Assembly (NCBI GenBank): GCA_021018995.1
Contig: CM037590.1
Location: forward strand, 69,039,597 to 69,103,596
DNA length: 64,000 bases
From: Chloranthus sessilifolius
Lineage: Eukaryota; Streptophyta; Magnoliopsida; Chloranthales; Chloranthaceae
Direction of reading: 5' to 3'
A program made the position numbers and the translations under genes. This document shows, in pieces, positions 12,501-22,100 of this stretch (position 1 is its first letter; every line of letters starts with the position of its first letter). Under the pieces are notes generated by a model. That model ran no database searches. It saw only the letters and a list, made by a program, of their open reading frames with translations, and was not told where the DNA came from.

Positions 12501-15500
12501 GGTAGGGTCCATTCTTCCATCGAAAGTCGAATCTCAACTCGGACATTCTTAAGGAGTTGAACTTGAGGTCATAGTCATCTCTACGATGATCCCTACTTCG
12601 GTTTCTTGTCTTGGCGACCATTACGTTCCAAGTGGGGACATTCACGCTCTTGGTGCGATTTTCGGCCCATCCATCGCTTCCAGTTGGTTGATTCGATCAC
12701 GTAATCTATCATTACCAACTCCTAGGGATGTTTGGGCTTGCTCAATGGTATTCAAACGTGCACTAATTGCACCCAATTCTTCTCGCATAGCTCTAAGAGT
12801 ATTAAGAACCTCATCCGAAGCCATGGTGATCACAAGGTCTATTAGGGTTCTAATATGGCATGCAATATGGACTCACAAACGAAAAAAATAATGCAATAAA
12901 ATAAATATGACAAATAAAATGCCCTAACCTAGAAAACCTGGCTCTGATACCAAAACTGACGCGGGACGATAACCCTAAAATGCGGAATATGATTTTTTTA
13001 TGCAATTTGGCCGAAATTAAATAAAGTAATTCAAGTTTAATCATAAAACTCTCTTAAGATACCTTAGGGTTGGAGAATTTTGATGAGTAGATCACACGAG
13101 ATCCATGTAGGGTCCAGTCCGATGCGCAAGTACTTTTAGATTTGAGGCGAGATCGGCCTAGAGATAGAACTCTAGCTTTTTCCAGGCTTAGGCGCTCGTC
13201 TTTAATCCGATGTAGATTCACGGTTCGAACCAGGGTGGCGGAAATAGGTTATGGGTTTGTAATAGGTTTTGGTTTTGTAACAGGTTTATGGTTTTCGGAT
13301 CGGTTTATGGTTTAGAAAAAGGGTGTTGGCTATGTTTGATTTAGGGTTTCAAAAGGCTTAGGGTTTTGGGATCGAAAGGAAACAATTAGGCTACGGTGTA
13401 GGGGAAGCAAACACAGATCGAGAGATAACCAATATAATAGAGAAGATAACAATGGCTTTTAGGAATCACTCCCTTGGCCTCACACCAAACCCATCTCAGG
13501 CAAAGAATATTCAAGCATAAAAGCATTCAAAATATTCATTAACTAATTAAAAAGTCTTTACAAGCCTCTATATATAGGCCACCAATAATTAAAATTCGAA
13601 ATAAAGAGTTCTAATAGAAATAAAACACAAAAAGGCAAGTTTTCGCTAAAAAAAACTCAAATTTCGGAAGCCCGTCACGACGTCCGTAGTGCCCCACGGA
13701 CGTCCGTCACTGTTCATCACGGACGTCCGTCACTGTTCACGGACGTCCGTCACTGTTCACATGAACAGTAAAAAATTTTTTTTTTTTTTTTTCCCGTGAC
13801 GTTCCCCGTCACTTTCTAATCTACTTTATGTCGATGCTCGAATGTCCTTTGATGTAATTGACGGAATTTGGTGGAGTGGCAAGAAGGAGAAGGAGAAGGA
13901 GAAGATTCATTTAACAAACTGAGATGTAGTGAGGTTCTCAGAGGGCGAGGGCTGACTGGGAGTTCAATCAATCAGCAAAATAAAATTAAAGCTCGAGTAA
14001 GTGGGTTTGGAGGGTGTGGGGAGGAAAGGGAGTCTTTGTGCGCAGAGGGCATTGGTCATAAATATGGGAGAATTAAAGGACCAAGAGGAAGATTAGGATC
14101 AGGGTGGTCGAAGGGAGTAAACGAAGGCAGTATTTTGCAGGAGTTAGATTTCGTACGGATGATCTTATAGTTAGGTTTTAATGAGTTAGATGGTGGGAGG
14201 AGGTCTTCAAAAGGAAATATGGGCTGCTCTTTAATTTAGCAATTAAGGAGGTGGCATTGGTGTTCACGGTTTGGGAAAAGGATGGTAATGTTGTCATATT
14301 GAATATCCAGTAGCGAAGGAATTTGCTGCTGAGGATATTGAGGAATTTATGAGGTTGTTAGGATGTTAGAAACCGTAGGGGGATAAAAATCATCCAGATG
14401 CCCCAATTTAGAGTCCAGATAATAAAAAAAGGTAAGTTCTTGGTTAAAACATTTTATAAGACCTTTATGAGACACTTCCTGTGGTGCAACCCATGGACAA
14501 CATAGTGGAAAAGCTCAGTCCCAATTAGAAATTAGTTCCTGGCCTAAGATATAGTTGGGGGTTGAGTGTTAACATGTATCAAGTTGATAATGTGAGGGAT
14601 GGATGTTCCTGTGGAGTGTAGGTTTTGCGATGCGGAAGAGGAGTCAGTTAAGCATTTATTCTTGCAATGTAGATTTGCTTCGGAGATAAGGGGGAATTTT
14701 TGAAATGGTTTAGAGTTAATGGGTGTATGGGAGGAACCTGTATGACGAACCTTGCGAGGTGGCCAGAGAAAACATTTGATGGGAATGTAAAAACCATATG
14801 GAATGCACTGCCTCTTGCAATTTTCTGAGGGATCTGAAAGGAAAGAAACAAACTAATTTTCAAAAATCAATAGCAGACTCTTAGAATTGTTGAGTACGAT
14901 TATTGAAGGTTTTGGTTTTTGGTGTGCCATGAAATCCCCAGGTGAAGCCCAGTCGCCGACATGTTATTAGAATGGGAGAAAATTAGACATCCATAGGGCC
15001 TCCTCAATTTCCTTGAGGGTTGCTTTCGTGGTTTTTCTATTTTTGTTTTCCTTTACTGTTTTGGTTTCTTTTTTAATTCTTGGATGGAGCTCTTCGTCCT
15101 TCCTCTTTCATCAGTTGTAATTTTGTGTTTGCTCATTGTATTATAGCTGTAATGTGATCCAACTCCCCCCCCCACCCACCAATAGTCACGATAACTCAAT
15201 GGATATTAATTTAAACTTTGAAAATACCCAATTTTGAATCTTGAGACCAATTCAAGAGAAATGGCAATGGGATTCATAAATTTCACAGTTCTTTTTAATG
15301 GAATGAATCTATCAAAGCAAGGGCATTACCATTGTGAGCCTCAAGATGGTAATATGAATATGTCAAGATTATAAGAGACAATGTGGGACGTGAAGCAAGA
15401 AGTGAAAATGAGAAACACAACTTCAAAAAATGAGGGGAAGGGAGAAGCAATGCCATAAGATAAATATGTAATAATCTTTTGAATATATTATAATACTTTA

Positions 15501-17369
15501 GAAAGAATAATGATCACTTGTGTAGCATATATTATGTATTTTAATATATTACACGGATAGGATTCTTAATCTTAACCTTCTAAAAAAAGGCACGTGTCTA
15601 ACCTTTAAACCGCATATAACACTTTCTTAAAAGATCTGATTACTCATACGCCAAGAGGGTTATGAAGTAGAAGAACAAAACAGAGTTGACAACAACAATA
15701 TGTCCTGAACTATAAGAAATCAACAAATAGACAAAGAAATTTAACTATTAGATATAAAGAAAAGGATCTTGAAGCTTCAACCACAAAGCTAAGGCTTTTC
15801 CATGAATAAAATTAAGACAAAAGTTCCCAAATAAGAGGTCTCATGTCCCTTTTATGACAGAACGCACACCTAAATAGAACACCTAGTCTTAGTATAGTAA
15901 GGAGTTTTTTAAGAGCTAATAGCTAAAGAGAAATATTGATAAATAAATAAATATACTAAACTATCTCTCATGGGGCTTGAGAATTCACACTCCCGCCTCA
16001 CGTGACCTCTACTGTTGCATGAGAGTGGGGTCAAGATCCACATAGAAAGTTTAGGGGAGCGTGATGTCACAATGACATTACCTCAATCCTACACAGAGAA
16101 TGATAGACAGAAATTCCATACTACTTCAAAAATATAAAATAAACAAATAAACAAAGAAAAAAATCTTTGAGAAATTTCTCTTGATTAAAGGCTCTGTCAC
16201 AAAATTCTCCAATTTAATCAAAATATTGGAAGCATTCTCCGAATTCATCGATTCTTTGAATTCCCTAAACCGAACTTTTTCCCAAATTCATCGATTCTTT
16301 GAATTCCACTCCCCCCCCCCCCCCCCCCCCGCTTTTTTTGGATTGGACGAATGCCTGCGGACTATATCAATTTCATCATTGTAATACATGCTTTAATCAT
16401 ACTTTGCATTTTTTAATGATTGTAAATTGTTAATGCCTGTGGACTACATAATGCACTTATTATTTTATTTATTTAAAGACACCGTTTTAAAGTTTAAATA
16501 GATTATCGTATATTTATGAATATATAATCCTTTATGAGTATTTTGAAATTCCTGAATTCTTTCTGAATTTTTTCTCAAATTTATCCAAATTAAACCGAAC
16601 TGAAACCCCACCAAATGCCTGCCGAATCCAAACTTGGTCGCTACGGTCAAAGGATCTCACACAAAGCGCTCCATGAGATCTTTCACTCTATTTCCTTCTT
16701 TTATTTGGATATGTTTTCTCCCTCTTTCCCAAAAGGTGATCAAACCAAAAGGGAATGTGAATCCATCAAAATCAGATCACGAGAGTGTTGATATAGGATC
16801 ACAACCATCTACCGGAGTTTTGAACAGATCTAAGAAGTCTTACAAGGATAGATCTAATTTCCAAAACCGAAATCATGAAAAATGTTATAACAACTAACAA
16901 CATCTGCCAAAGTTGAACAGATCAGTGTCTAGGATTTGAAACTCCAGATCCAAACTCAAACGATTTCACATAATTAATCGAAGTACCTTAGATCTTAAAC
17001 AATCTACATAAATAGAATTCAATTTAGATGAACGAACCTTGCTATCTGGCCCAGAGAGATAAATAGCGAGCAATTTGACCGCCTGAAGAGGCGTAGGCGC
17101 CGAAGAATCGATCTCATTAATCACAAGCTAGAAAAAAAAGGAGGATTTAATAATGAATCAGAGAAGAGAAATCAAAAAATAAAAAGATTGAAGGAGAAGA
17201 GTAGAACCTGGTAGCTCCCGAGGGCTATGTAGGATCTGTAGACGAGGGAATCCCTCTCGATGGAGTCTTCTTGTGAGAGGTTAGGGACGTCGCTGTTGTT
17301 AATGGCGGCTTGGTATGCTCCCAAGTAGAAATTGTTGCGGAGGCCGAAAAGGTGATCTGGAGACGACAT
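543..17369 (-). CDS. COPE: Coatomer subunit epsilon (epsilon-COP), 7 coding exons
   Basis: Epsilon-COP is part of the COPI coat, which forms vesicles at the Golgi for retrograde transport. I recognise the family from its N-terminus ([20 protein letters not shown]) and from [24 protein letters not shown] and [10 protein letters not shown]. Coding exons in transcript order: 17369-17208, 17127-17038, 4208-4057, 2372-2237, 2156-2001, 1898-1819, 636-543. Phases join without error to give 289 residues and a TGA stop, close to the roughly 290 usual in plants. The body is TPR-like helical repeats with no signal peptide or membrane segment, as expected for a soluble coat protein. Introns are 80, 12829, 1684, 80, 102 and 1182 bp. 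All are GT-AG except intron 5, which reads AAG|GCACGT at the donor. The start ATG follows a (CT)18 leader. All exons are intact, so I expect the gene to be active despite the large intron. Exon joins are my reading and have not been checked against a transcript. Confidence 0.95.
637..1818. other. COPE intron 6
   Basis: No gene is seen here. Positions about 830-970 carry a copy of the repeat rich in GTATCGG/CGATAC that recurs elsewhere in the window. The rest is AT-rich intron sequence. Confidence 0.6.
2900..3190. repeat. GTATCGG-rich dispersed repeat in COPE intron 3
   Basis: The stretch is full of short direct and inverted copies of GTATCG/CGATAC, including TTTGTACTGGCCAGTACAAA, a perfect 20-bp palindrome. 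It ends with TTGAACCATGGTATCGATCCC-like sequence. Related blocks lie near 830-970, 23470-23625, 52930-53290 and 57805-57960. The class is unknown to me. Reading frames across it are artefacts of the repeat. Confidence 0.7.
3625..4013. repeat. Tandem duplication (two units) next to COPE exon 3
   Basis: Unit 1 (3625-3787) and unit 2 (3788-4013) both run from GGAAATAA to ATCACAGAATTGG, with almost identical blocks such as AATTGCCCCCAACCAAAAAG. Unit 2 carries about 60 extra bases in the middle (from 3861) that unit 1 lacks. The second unit ends some 44 bases from the exon 3 donor, so it lies close to splice signals without reaching them. Confidence 0.85.
4209..6080. other. COPE intron 2, 3'-proximal part
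   Basis: AT-rich intron sequence with no exon of the host gene and no coding remnant that I recognise. Around 5560-5760 there are short imperfect repeats of TTGATGATTG-type sequence. This part leads into the LINE remnant. Confidence 0.5.
6081..7299 (+). pseudogene. Decayed L1-type LINE, reverse transcriptase part (5' piece)
   Basis: The plus strand reads as broken pieces of a plant LINE reverse transcriptase: [20 protein letters not shown] followed by [13 protein letters not shown], then [37 protein letters not shown] and [16 protein letters not shown]. Several stops and frameshifts separate them, so it is dead. The catalytic YADD-type box is not recognisable at its expected place (near 6940-6970), where the frame is broken. 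The piece stops at 7299, where the gypsy element begins, and resumes at 13817. It therefore predates that insertion. The N-terminal endonuclease part is absent or unrecognisable. Confidence 0.8.
6105..6230 (+). repeat. 42-bp tandem repeat, three units, in frame with the LINE ORF
   Basis: Three units (6105-6146, 6147-6188, 6189-6230) each encode [14 protein letters not shown], with one Ala for Val in the third. The units differ by only one to three bases. A length of 42 keeps the reading frame open. The open frame here is a by-product of the repeat, not evidence for a host gene. Confidence 0.9.
7300..8125 (-). repeat. 3' LTR of the gypsy element
   Basis: 826 bp, nearly identical to the other LTR. 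It carries two copies of ACGGACGTCCGT (8029-8040, 8049-8060) instead of three. It has a run of about 21 A at the place where the other LTR has a mixed A/T run. The substitutions I see between the LTRs are all transitions. Confidence 0.95.
8126..8136 (-). other. Polypurine tract of the gypsy element
   Basis: On the minus strand GTGGAGGAGAA directly precedes the TG of the 3' LTR, the expected place and composition for the plus-strand primer of reverse transcription. Confidence 0.8.
8150..8974 (-). pseudogene. Integrase C-terminus with chromodomain
   Basis: This 274-codon open stretch starts in the integrase core tail ([20 protein letters not shown]). It continues through [17 protein letters not shown] (residues 69-85) and a GPY/F module ([20 protein letters not shown], 96-115), then a proline-rich linker (141-162). 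It ends in a chromodomain at about 168-222 ([30 protein letters not shown]). Chromodomains on integrases are known to steer chromoviruses to particular chromatin. The stretch is open but detached from the rest of pol by frameshifts. The last 50 residues are basic and unlike any domain I know. Confidence 0.93.
9051..9667 (-). pseudogene. Integrase zinc-binding region and core of the gypsy element
   Basis: The HHCC zinc-binding region reads [15 protein letters not shown], then [12 protein letters not shown], in frame 9667-9332. The core continues in another frame (9392-9051) with [20 protein letters not shown] and [12 protein letters not shown], containing the first core Asp. A further frameshift follows near 9190, after FPKTIVS, in the region of the second Asp. 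The piece is interrupted again before the C-terminal domain. Confidence 0.88.
9791..10884 (-). pseudogene. Reverse transcriptase and RNase H of the gypsy element
   Basis: The RT palm and fingers read well in the 327-codon frame 10884-9901: [51 protein letters not shown] and the catalytic box [11 protein letters not shown] (YFDD at residues 102-105). A frameshift near 10080 moves to the frame ending at 9791, where RNase H continues ([34 protein letters not shown]). The catalytic residues I can check are present, but the frame break prevents a full product. Confidence 0.92.
10868..11707 (-). pseudogene. Aspartic protease and RT N-terminus of the gypsy element
   Basis: The active-site motif [11 protein letters not shown] (plant gypsy proteases have D-S/T-G) lies near residue 34 of this 279-codon frame, followed by [12 protein letters not shown], the second conserved protease region. 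The C-terminal third ([20 protein letters not shown]) is the start of the reverse transcriptase domain. The frame then shifts: a small deletion after FIQED and a one-base loss near 10875 separate it from the next piece. Confidence 0.88.
11715..12842 (-). pseudogene. gag of the gypsy element, broken
   Basis: Pieces in at least three frames. An N-terminal coiled-coil-like stretch at 12833-12642 contains [18 protein letters not shown] capsid-type part at 12447-12229 contains [12 protein letters not shown] and [14 protein letters not shown]-terminal part near 11920-11715 has a zinc knuckle ([12 protein letters not shown]) and an acidic tail. The order and the zinc knuckle fit plant gypsy gag. Frame breaks between the parts mean no complete gag is made. 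Confidence 0.8.
12941..12952 (-). other. Primer-binding site, initiator tRNA-Met type
   Basis: On the minus strand this reads TGGTATCAGAGC, beginning 4 bases inside the 5' LTR. It is complementary to the 3' end of plant initiator tRNA-Met, the usual primer for chromoviruses. Confidence 0.9.
12957..13811 (-). repeat. 5' LTR of the gypsy element
   Basis: 855 bp. In element orientation it starts TGACGGGGAACG and ends CGTCCCGCGTCA. A TATA box (TATATATA) lies at 13569-13576 on the minus strand. Upstream of it in U3, three copies of the palindrome ACGGACGTCCGT occur at 13696-13707, 13719-13730 and 13739-13750 in a 22-23 bp tandem, plus a partial copy near 13678. A 15-base T run (plus strand) sits at about 13776-13791. 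Confidence 0.95.
13817..15150 (+). pseudogene. Decayed LINE, 3' piece (RT C-terminus and zinc-knuckle tail)
   Basis: This continues the LINE interrupted at 7299. Readable pieces are [46 protein letters not shown] and a [18 protein letters not shown] zinc-binding motif typical of the C-terminus of plant LINE pol proteins. Stops and frame breaks are frequent. The remnant fades into CTTTCATCAGTTGTAATTTTG-type sequence; no clear poly(A) tail is seen. Confidence 0.8.
15151..17037. other. COPE intron 2, 5'-proximal part
   Basis: AT-rich intron with no recognised gene. It holds a run of 20 C at 16311-16330, and before it two copies of ATTCATCGATTCTTTGAATT about 48 bp apart. Nothing else stands out. 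Confidence 0.5.
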
Positions 17370-17398
17370 GGCTGGTTCTTCGTCTGGCGTTTGCAGAT

Positions 17399-17400
<2 letters not shown>

Positions 17401-17436
<36 letters not shown>
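17401..17436 (-). repeat. (CT)18 microsatellite in the COPE 5' leader
   Basis: Thirty-six bases of pure GA on the plus strand read as CT in the transcript sense, ending 31 bases upstream of the COPE start codon. CT/GA tracts in leaders and core promoters are common in plant housekeeping genes and can bind GAGA-binding (BBR/BPC) factors. That role is inference here. I see no convincing TATA box upstream. Confidence 0.8.
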
Positions 17437-17439
<3 letters not shown>

Positions 17440-17906
17440 GGGTTGTAACTGGTTGGACTCGGGAGAGAGATGAAGACCCACAGAAGTAAAGGGCATTCCC
17501 GGCATTTTCAGAATGTTAAAGGGTCAAAATATTAATATTCCTTGCAAGAAAAATCAAGGTTTTTTTTTTTTTTTTTTCTTGCAAATATCTCTCAAAGTTT
17601 CATATATTTATAAAAAACTCCCTCCACTTTCAATATTAGTACAAAAACACATCATTAATCGCAAAATTCTACATTTTTTTTAAAAAATTGCCGAATAATT
17701 CATTTATTTGAGGTTCTGTGAATTATTGGCGAATTTTTTTAAAAAAATTACAAAGGTCAAGAATAATTCGTGAATAATTTACGATTTTTTCAATAAATCG
17801 TGATCTTTAATATTTGGTCGTTTTTCGAGAAATATCTCTTAAACCCCCCTAGTTGAAAATACCACAAGAGGGCTTCTTTTGTAGTTTTGGACGAAAATAC
17901 CTTCCA

Positions 17907-18043
17907 TATAAAAGGGGTTTAAAGTTTCTTTCCAACTCTTTTCCCTTTCTTTCTTTCCTTCTCTCTCTCCCCTTAACCTTCTTCCTGGACGCTCGTCACC
18001 GACGTCCCCCCCTTTGCAATCGATCCTCCAAGTGCAAGGTTGT

Positions 18044-18094
<51 letters not shown>

Positions 18095-18105
18095 CACACT
18101 AGGTA
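17907..18105 (+). promoter_or_regulatory. TATA box and CT-rich leader of an unknown plus-strand transcript
   Basis: TATAAAAG at 17907-17914 is a good plant TATA box. It is followed by a pyrimidine-rich stretch and (CT)24 at about 18045-18092, then ACTAG|GTAAAA, which could be a splice donor. It lies about 540 bp from the COPE start codon and points away from it, so the two could share a divergent promoter region. No intact coding sequence follows. It may have belonged to the transposon or pseudogene downstream. Confidence 0.45.
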
Positions 18106-18144
18106 AAACTGTTTAGGTATGTAAAACTAGAGTTGTGATTTAAT

Positions 18145-18346
18145 ATTGCATTAGGGTGATGCAAACTAAATGTTGAGTGTTCCACAATGCATTGTGAGTT
18201 GACAACATATACTCGCAGTACAGTTGGAGATCACCTAGTACAGTCTGCGCTAATCATTGCTCTAGGGTGTAGGGTGATGCAAACTGCATTAGGGTGATGC
18301 AAATTGAATGTTGAGTGTTCCACAATGCATTGTGAGTTAACAACAT
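18145..18346. repeat. Direct repeat of about 60 bp, two copies
   Basis: GCATTAGGGTGATGCAAA followed by TGTTGAGTGTTCCACAATGC and GTGAGTT.ACAACAT occurs near 18148 and again near 18289, with three or four differences. The region between 18120 and 18900 otherwise shows no gene. Confidence 0.75.
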
Positions 18347-19195
18347 TGGCACTAGGATTACGTTTATTTTTTGTAATTGGAAGCACCTTTTAAGTGTCTA
18401 CCCATCGTGAATTTATTTTTTTCACTTCCAAACTACATTGTCGAATAGAAAACTAGCACTAGATTTACTCGAATTGCACTCGAGTATCCTAAACTGCACT
18501 TAAGAATATAGAAACTGCATTTGCCCAATTGATAAATAGAGGTTAGACAGTGCAGTGTGGGTTAAAAGTACTAGAGTTTGGAGATCCAATTTGACTTTTA
18601 AGAGCACACAATGAAGTGTGGGTTAAAACTAACTGCATTAGGTGCCCATTGATTAAAACTAATGCACTATGAAATGATCTAGGTATTGCATGTCAGTGCT
18701 GTTGGATTCATACTGCACTATGCAAATCACCCACTATAGAATAAAATTGAAATGAGATTGAACGTGATTCAAGCGATGGAACTACTATGGCGTTCCTCCA
18801 TACATGCGAGCAATGGTGGTAAAGTTTCAGGAATGCAAATTGGTATTAAGACTTATTTCAATTATTGATTTCATAAATGCAAACTTGTGCTCTAGCATAA
18901 TTCATTTCGTATTTCATTTTGTCTGTGTTAGGCATCCTTGCAGCTCACCCCTACCCATGAGGAGTTAGGAATCGAAATCATTCGTGAGGCTTGAGGTAAC
19001 AGGAATCTCATGGTAATTTATTTTTCTTTAATTTCTTTCATTCGATTAATTAACGCATATATATTTTATTATAAGACGATGCTCATAAGAAAGTTTTTTA
19101 GGTTCCTCCGAGCAGAATGTAAGTAACTGTTAAAGTGATGTTTTGTCTGTTATGTGAGCTATAAATTATAATATATTATGTGTCATGTCATTAGT

Positions 19196-22100
19196 AGGTG
19201 AAAGTTAGAGCTTCAAAAAGATTAAAAGAAGGGAAGAGGAAAAAACCTTTGGGGGAGAGAAGGAAAGTAAGAGAGGAGAGCTGCAAGACATGCAAGAAGA
19301 AGGGAAAGATGAAAGAGAATGAAAGTTCAATTCTCTCAAATGTTGGCAAAGAATGCTTCGCTTAAGGAGACGCTCAAATCGCATGATGACATGTTACGAA
19401 AAAATGGGCTCACTGCAGTGGAGCAAGCTATGAGTGTCAAATTAGTTAGCATGCACCTTTTGTATTTCATTGCATTTGACAAATTCTTTTAATAAAGTTT
19501 GTACTTTCCTAACATTGACAAGTTGTTGTCATTCAAGACATTCTCATGGGTTGCAGCCCTGAGCATATCCTATCGACACACTCTAGCTCCAACTAGTGAG
19601 GGAGTCAGGATTTTTCTGAGGGGGGATTCCTTATAGTCGTAAGATAATAATAATAGCAAAGAACACTTCAATGGTGTGAGATCCAAATTTCTAATTTAAT
19701 GATAGAAGATTATTTAAACATTAATATTTGGTGTATGAATGTCTATCAGGAGCCATTATCCATAAAAATAATTATACTTTGAGTGATAAATTATGATTTT
19801 TATTTTTTATTAAAAATAATAATTATAGCCTATCTTTGACTTCAATGAAAAATCGATGACAATCTAAGATCTTGGCGTTGGCGATCGGAGAGTGAATGAG
19901 AAGTCATAGAAAGAGATGAGTGGATAAGATTTGAGAGAGAGAGAGAGAGAAAAGACAGAGAGACATTGGGATTTGGGAGTGGGGGAGAGAGACACTTGTT
20001 AGAGAGAGAGAGAGAGAGTTGGAGAGAAAGTGACATGGAGATTGGAGGGTGGCTGGGCTTGGGGAACCGAGAGAAAATTTTGGGATGGGATTTGGGGTGA
20101 GAAAGAGAGAGAGAGAGAATTTTAGGCGTGAGATTTGGGAACCAAGAGAGAGAGAGAGAGAATTTTGGGAGTAATATTTGGGAACCGAGAGAGAGAAAGA
20201 GAGAAAATTTTGGGAATCTATTTATGTTAAAAAATTTTGTAAATAAAAAAGCAAGTTTTTAAAATATCTTAAGAAGTTTTGAGATTTGGGGATCCTTATT
20301 AAAAAAATTTGCCCCTAAAAAACTTGCAATGGGGGATCCCGGGACCCCCCATTGAACAACGTTGCTTCGCCATTGGCCCTAGCACTGCCATCCCAACAGA
20401 TAAAAACCTTGAGACCTAACCTATAGTAGGTCTAAAGGTAATAGTATTTTCACATGAATTTTTTACTACTTGGAATACTGGATGTATTTTGTGTTCGACA
20501 TAACAATTTTTTTTTTTGTTTAATTTTGCGAAGCTAAACCGGCTCGAGCAGAGCTTGTTGGATTTGAGTGCTCCTATTGCGATAACACATATTCATATAG
20601 TTGATTCCTTTATACAATGTCATCAATTATGTTACACTTTTTTATCTTATACTTTTGATGTTAACAACCTTTAGTCACGATCACATCTACAATCACACCT
20701 CATGTGCTCCCAAAATAGCACAAAGTTGTTATTACCGATTCGAGTGAGCAACCAGCAAGGAAGGTTAGTTGTCAAATTCTTTTGTGATCTATTCTAGTAT
20801 GATTTATTTTTATACATCAATTTCATAAAGAAGATAATAATAAATAATATTTTTGCATCAATTTCAAGCCGAAGGGGAAGTAAGAGATTACGCTACCATC
20901 AAAATATTTGAGGGCCCCTTTTGTCAGCATTGACGGTAGAGGGAGGATTGTGGAGCCAACATCTACTTTCACTCCTGTTACGAGTTCTACACCCCCCTTG
21001 CGGCCTTTGACAGATGATGAGGAAGTTTTTCTATCAAACTTGATTAATGTACCACACCCTCCTACGTAAGTAGCACCCTACCCTTAAGGAAGTCATGTCC
21101 GCCCTTAAAGAAAGTCAAGTTTAACATAAACTCCCACTCATTGTAGGAAAGGATGCATATGTATTAGGGACGATAGAATAAGACACGCGAACTTACAGTG
21201 CACGGTTGGGCAAAATTGGTTGAACAACGATGAAAGTTTCCCCTGTTGTGACGTACTCTTTCATGTCAGTAGCATCTATTGAAACTTATATGCGTATGTG
21301 AACTAATAAATAATGTGGACTAATATAGGTTTTCAACCTACTTATGATATTAATGAAGAATCGGGAGTGTGAATATCCAAATCTCTTCAAGAGATGTTAC
21401 TTCATGAATCCATACTTCACGGTAATACACAACATCAGCTTATAATTTGTTCTTTTCTAATTCTTTTACCTCGTTTATTAGCAATGTTGAAGAATTTATC
21501 GTAATGCAGAACATGCTGCAAATAAAGTTATCGTCATTTGCAAAGTGAGAAATATGTAAAATTGGTGGTGTTACAATTCATGACTCGGTTACATGCCTAG
21601 AATCTTAAGAAGGGTCTGCTAATATTATATTGCTACTAGAAGATGTTGAGATTCTTGAGAGCGATATAATAACTTTTTCCATTTTATGTATAATTTTATC
21701 CTGGCATTTCACATGCCCTATTTTCAAGAGAATAACTAGAGTTGCAAATTTGTCTAAGTTTTCATATACCTAATAAATTGGTGCACTGGGCTCTAGCCAT
21801 TTGTAACCCTCACTCCCGCATGATCCAAGTTCTCGATAGAATGGGAGACAACATATTACAATATTGGAAGACTGAGTTGAATTGTTTGGTAATCCTACCA
21901 TCTCTAATGAACTAAACTTTCCTACTACATGCATCCATAATGATTAATATTTCATATTTTGATATACTATATTTCATGTAGACGGACGGTCTCTCCAAAC
22001 TATTGTTTCTTTCAATGAGAGAAAAATTTCTTGACTGATCGCCTGATCAGTGGGAGGTGAGTTAGATAGATGATTGGCCCATGTAGAACATTCACAATAA

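Larger units (their letters stand above)
7300..13811 (-). mobile_element. Ty3/gypsy chromovirus LTR retrotransposon, full length, coding regions broken
   Basis: The element has two LTRs (7300-8125 and 12957-13811) that start TG and end CA on both strands, flanked by the 5-bp duplication CTTTC (7295-7299 and 13812-13816). In its own orientation (minus) the 5' LTR is 12957-13811. A primer-binding site follows (12941-12952, TGGTATCAGAGC, matching the 3' end of initiator tRNA-Met), then gag, protease, reverse transcriptase, RNase H, integrase and a chromodomain. A polypurine tract (8126-8136) precedes the 3' LTR. The order PR-RT-RH-IN and the chromodomain identify a Ty3/gypsy chromovirus. It inserted into the LINE, which itself sits in COPE intron 2. 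The LTRs differ by about six substitutions plus indels in simple repeats, so the insertion is fairly recent. Confidence 0.96.
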
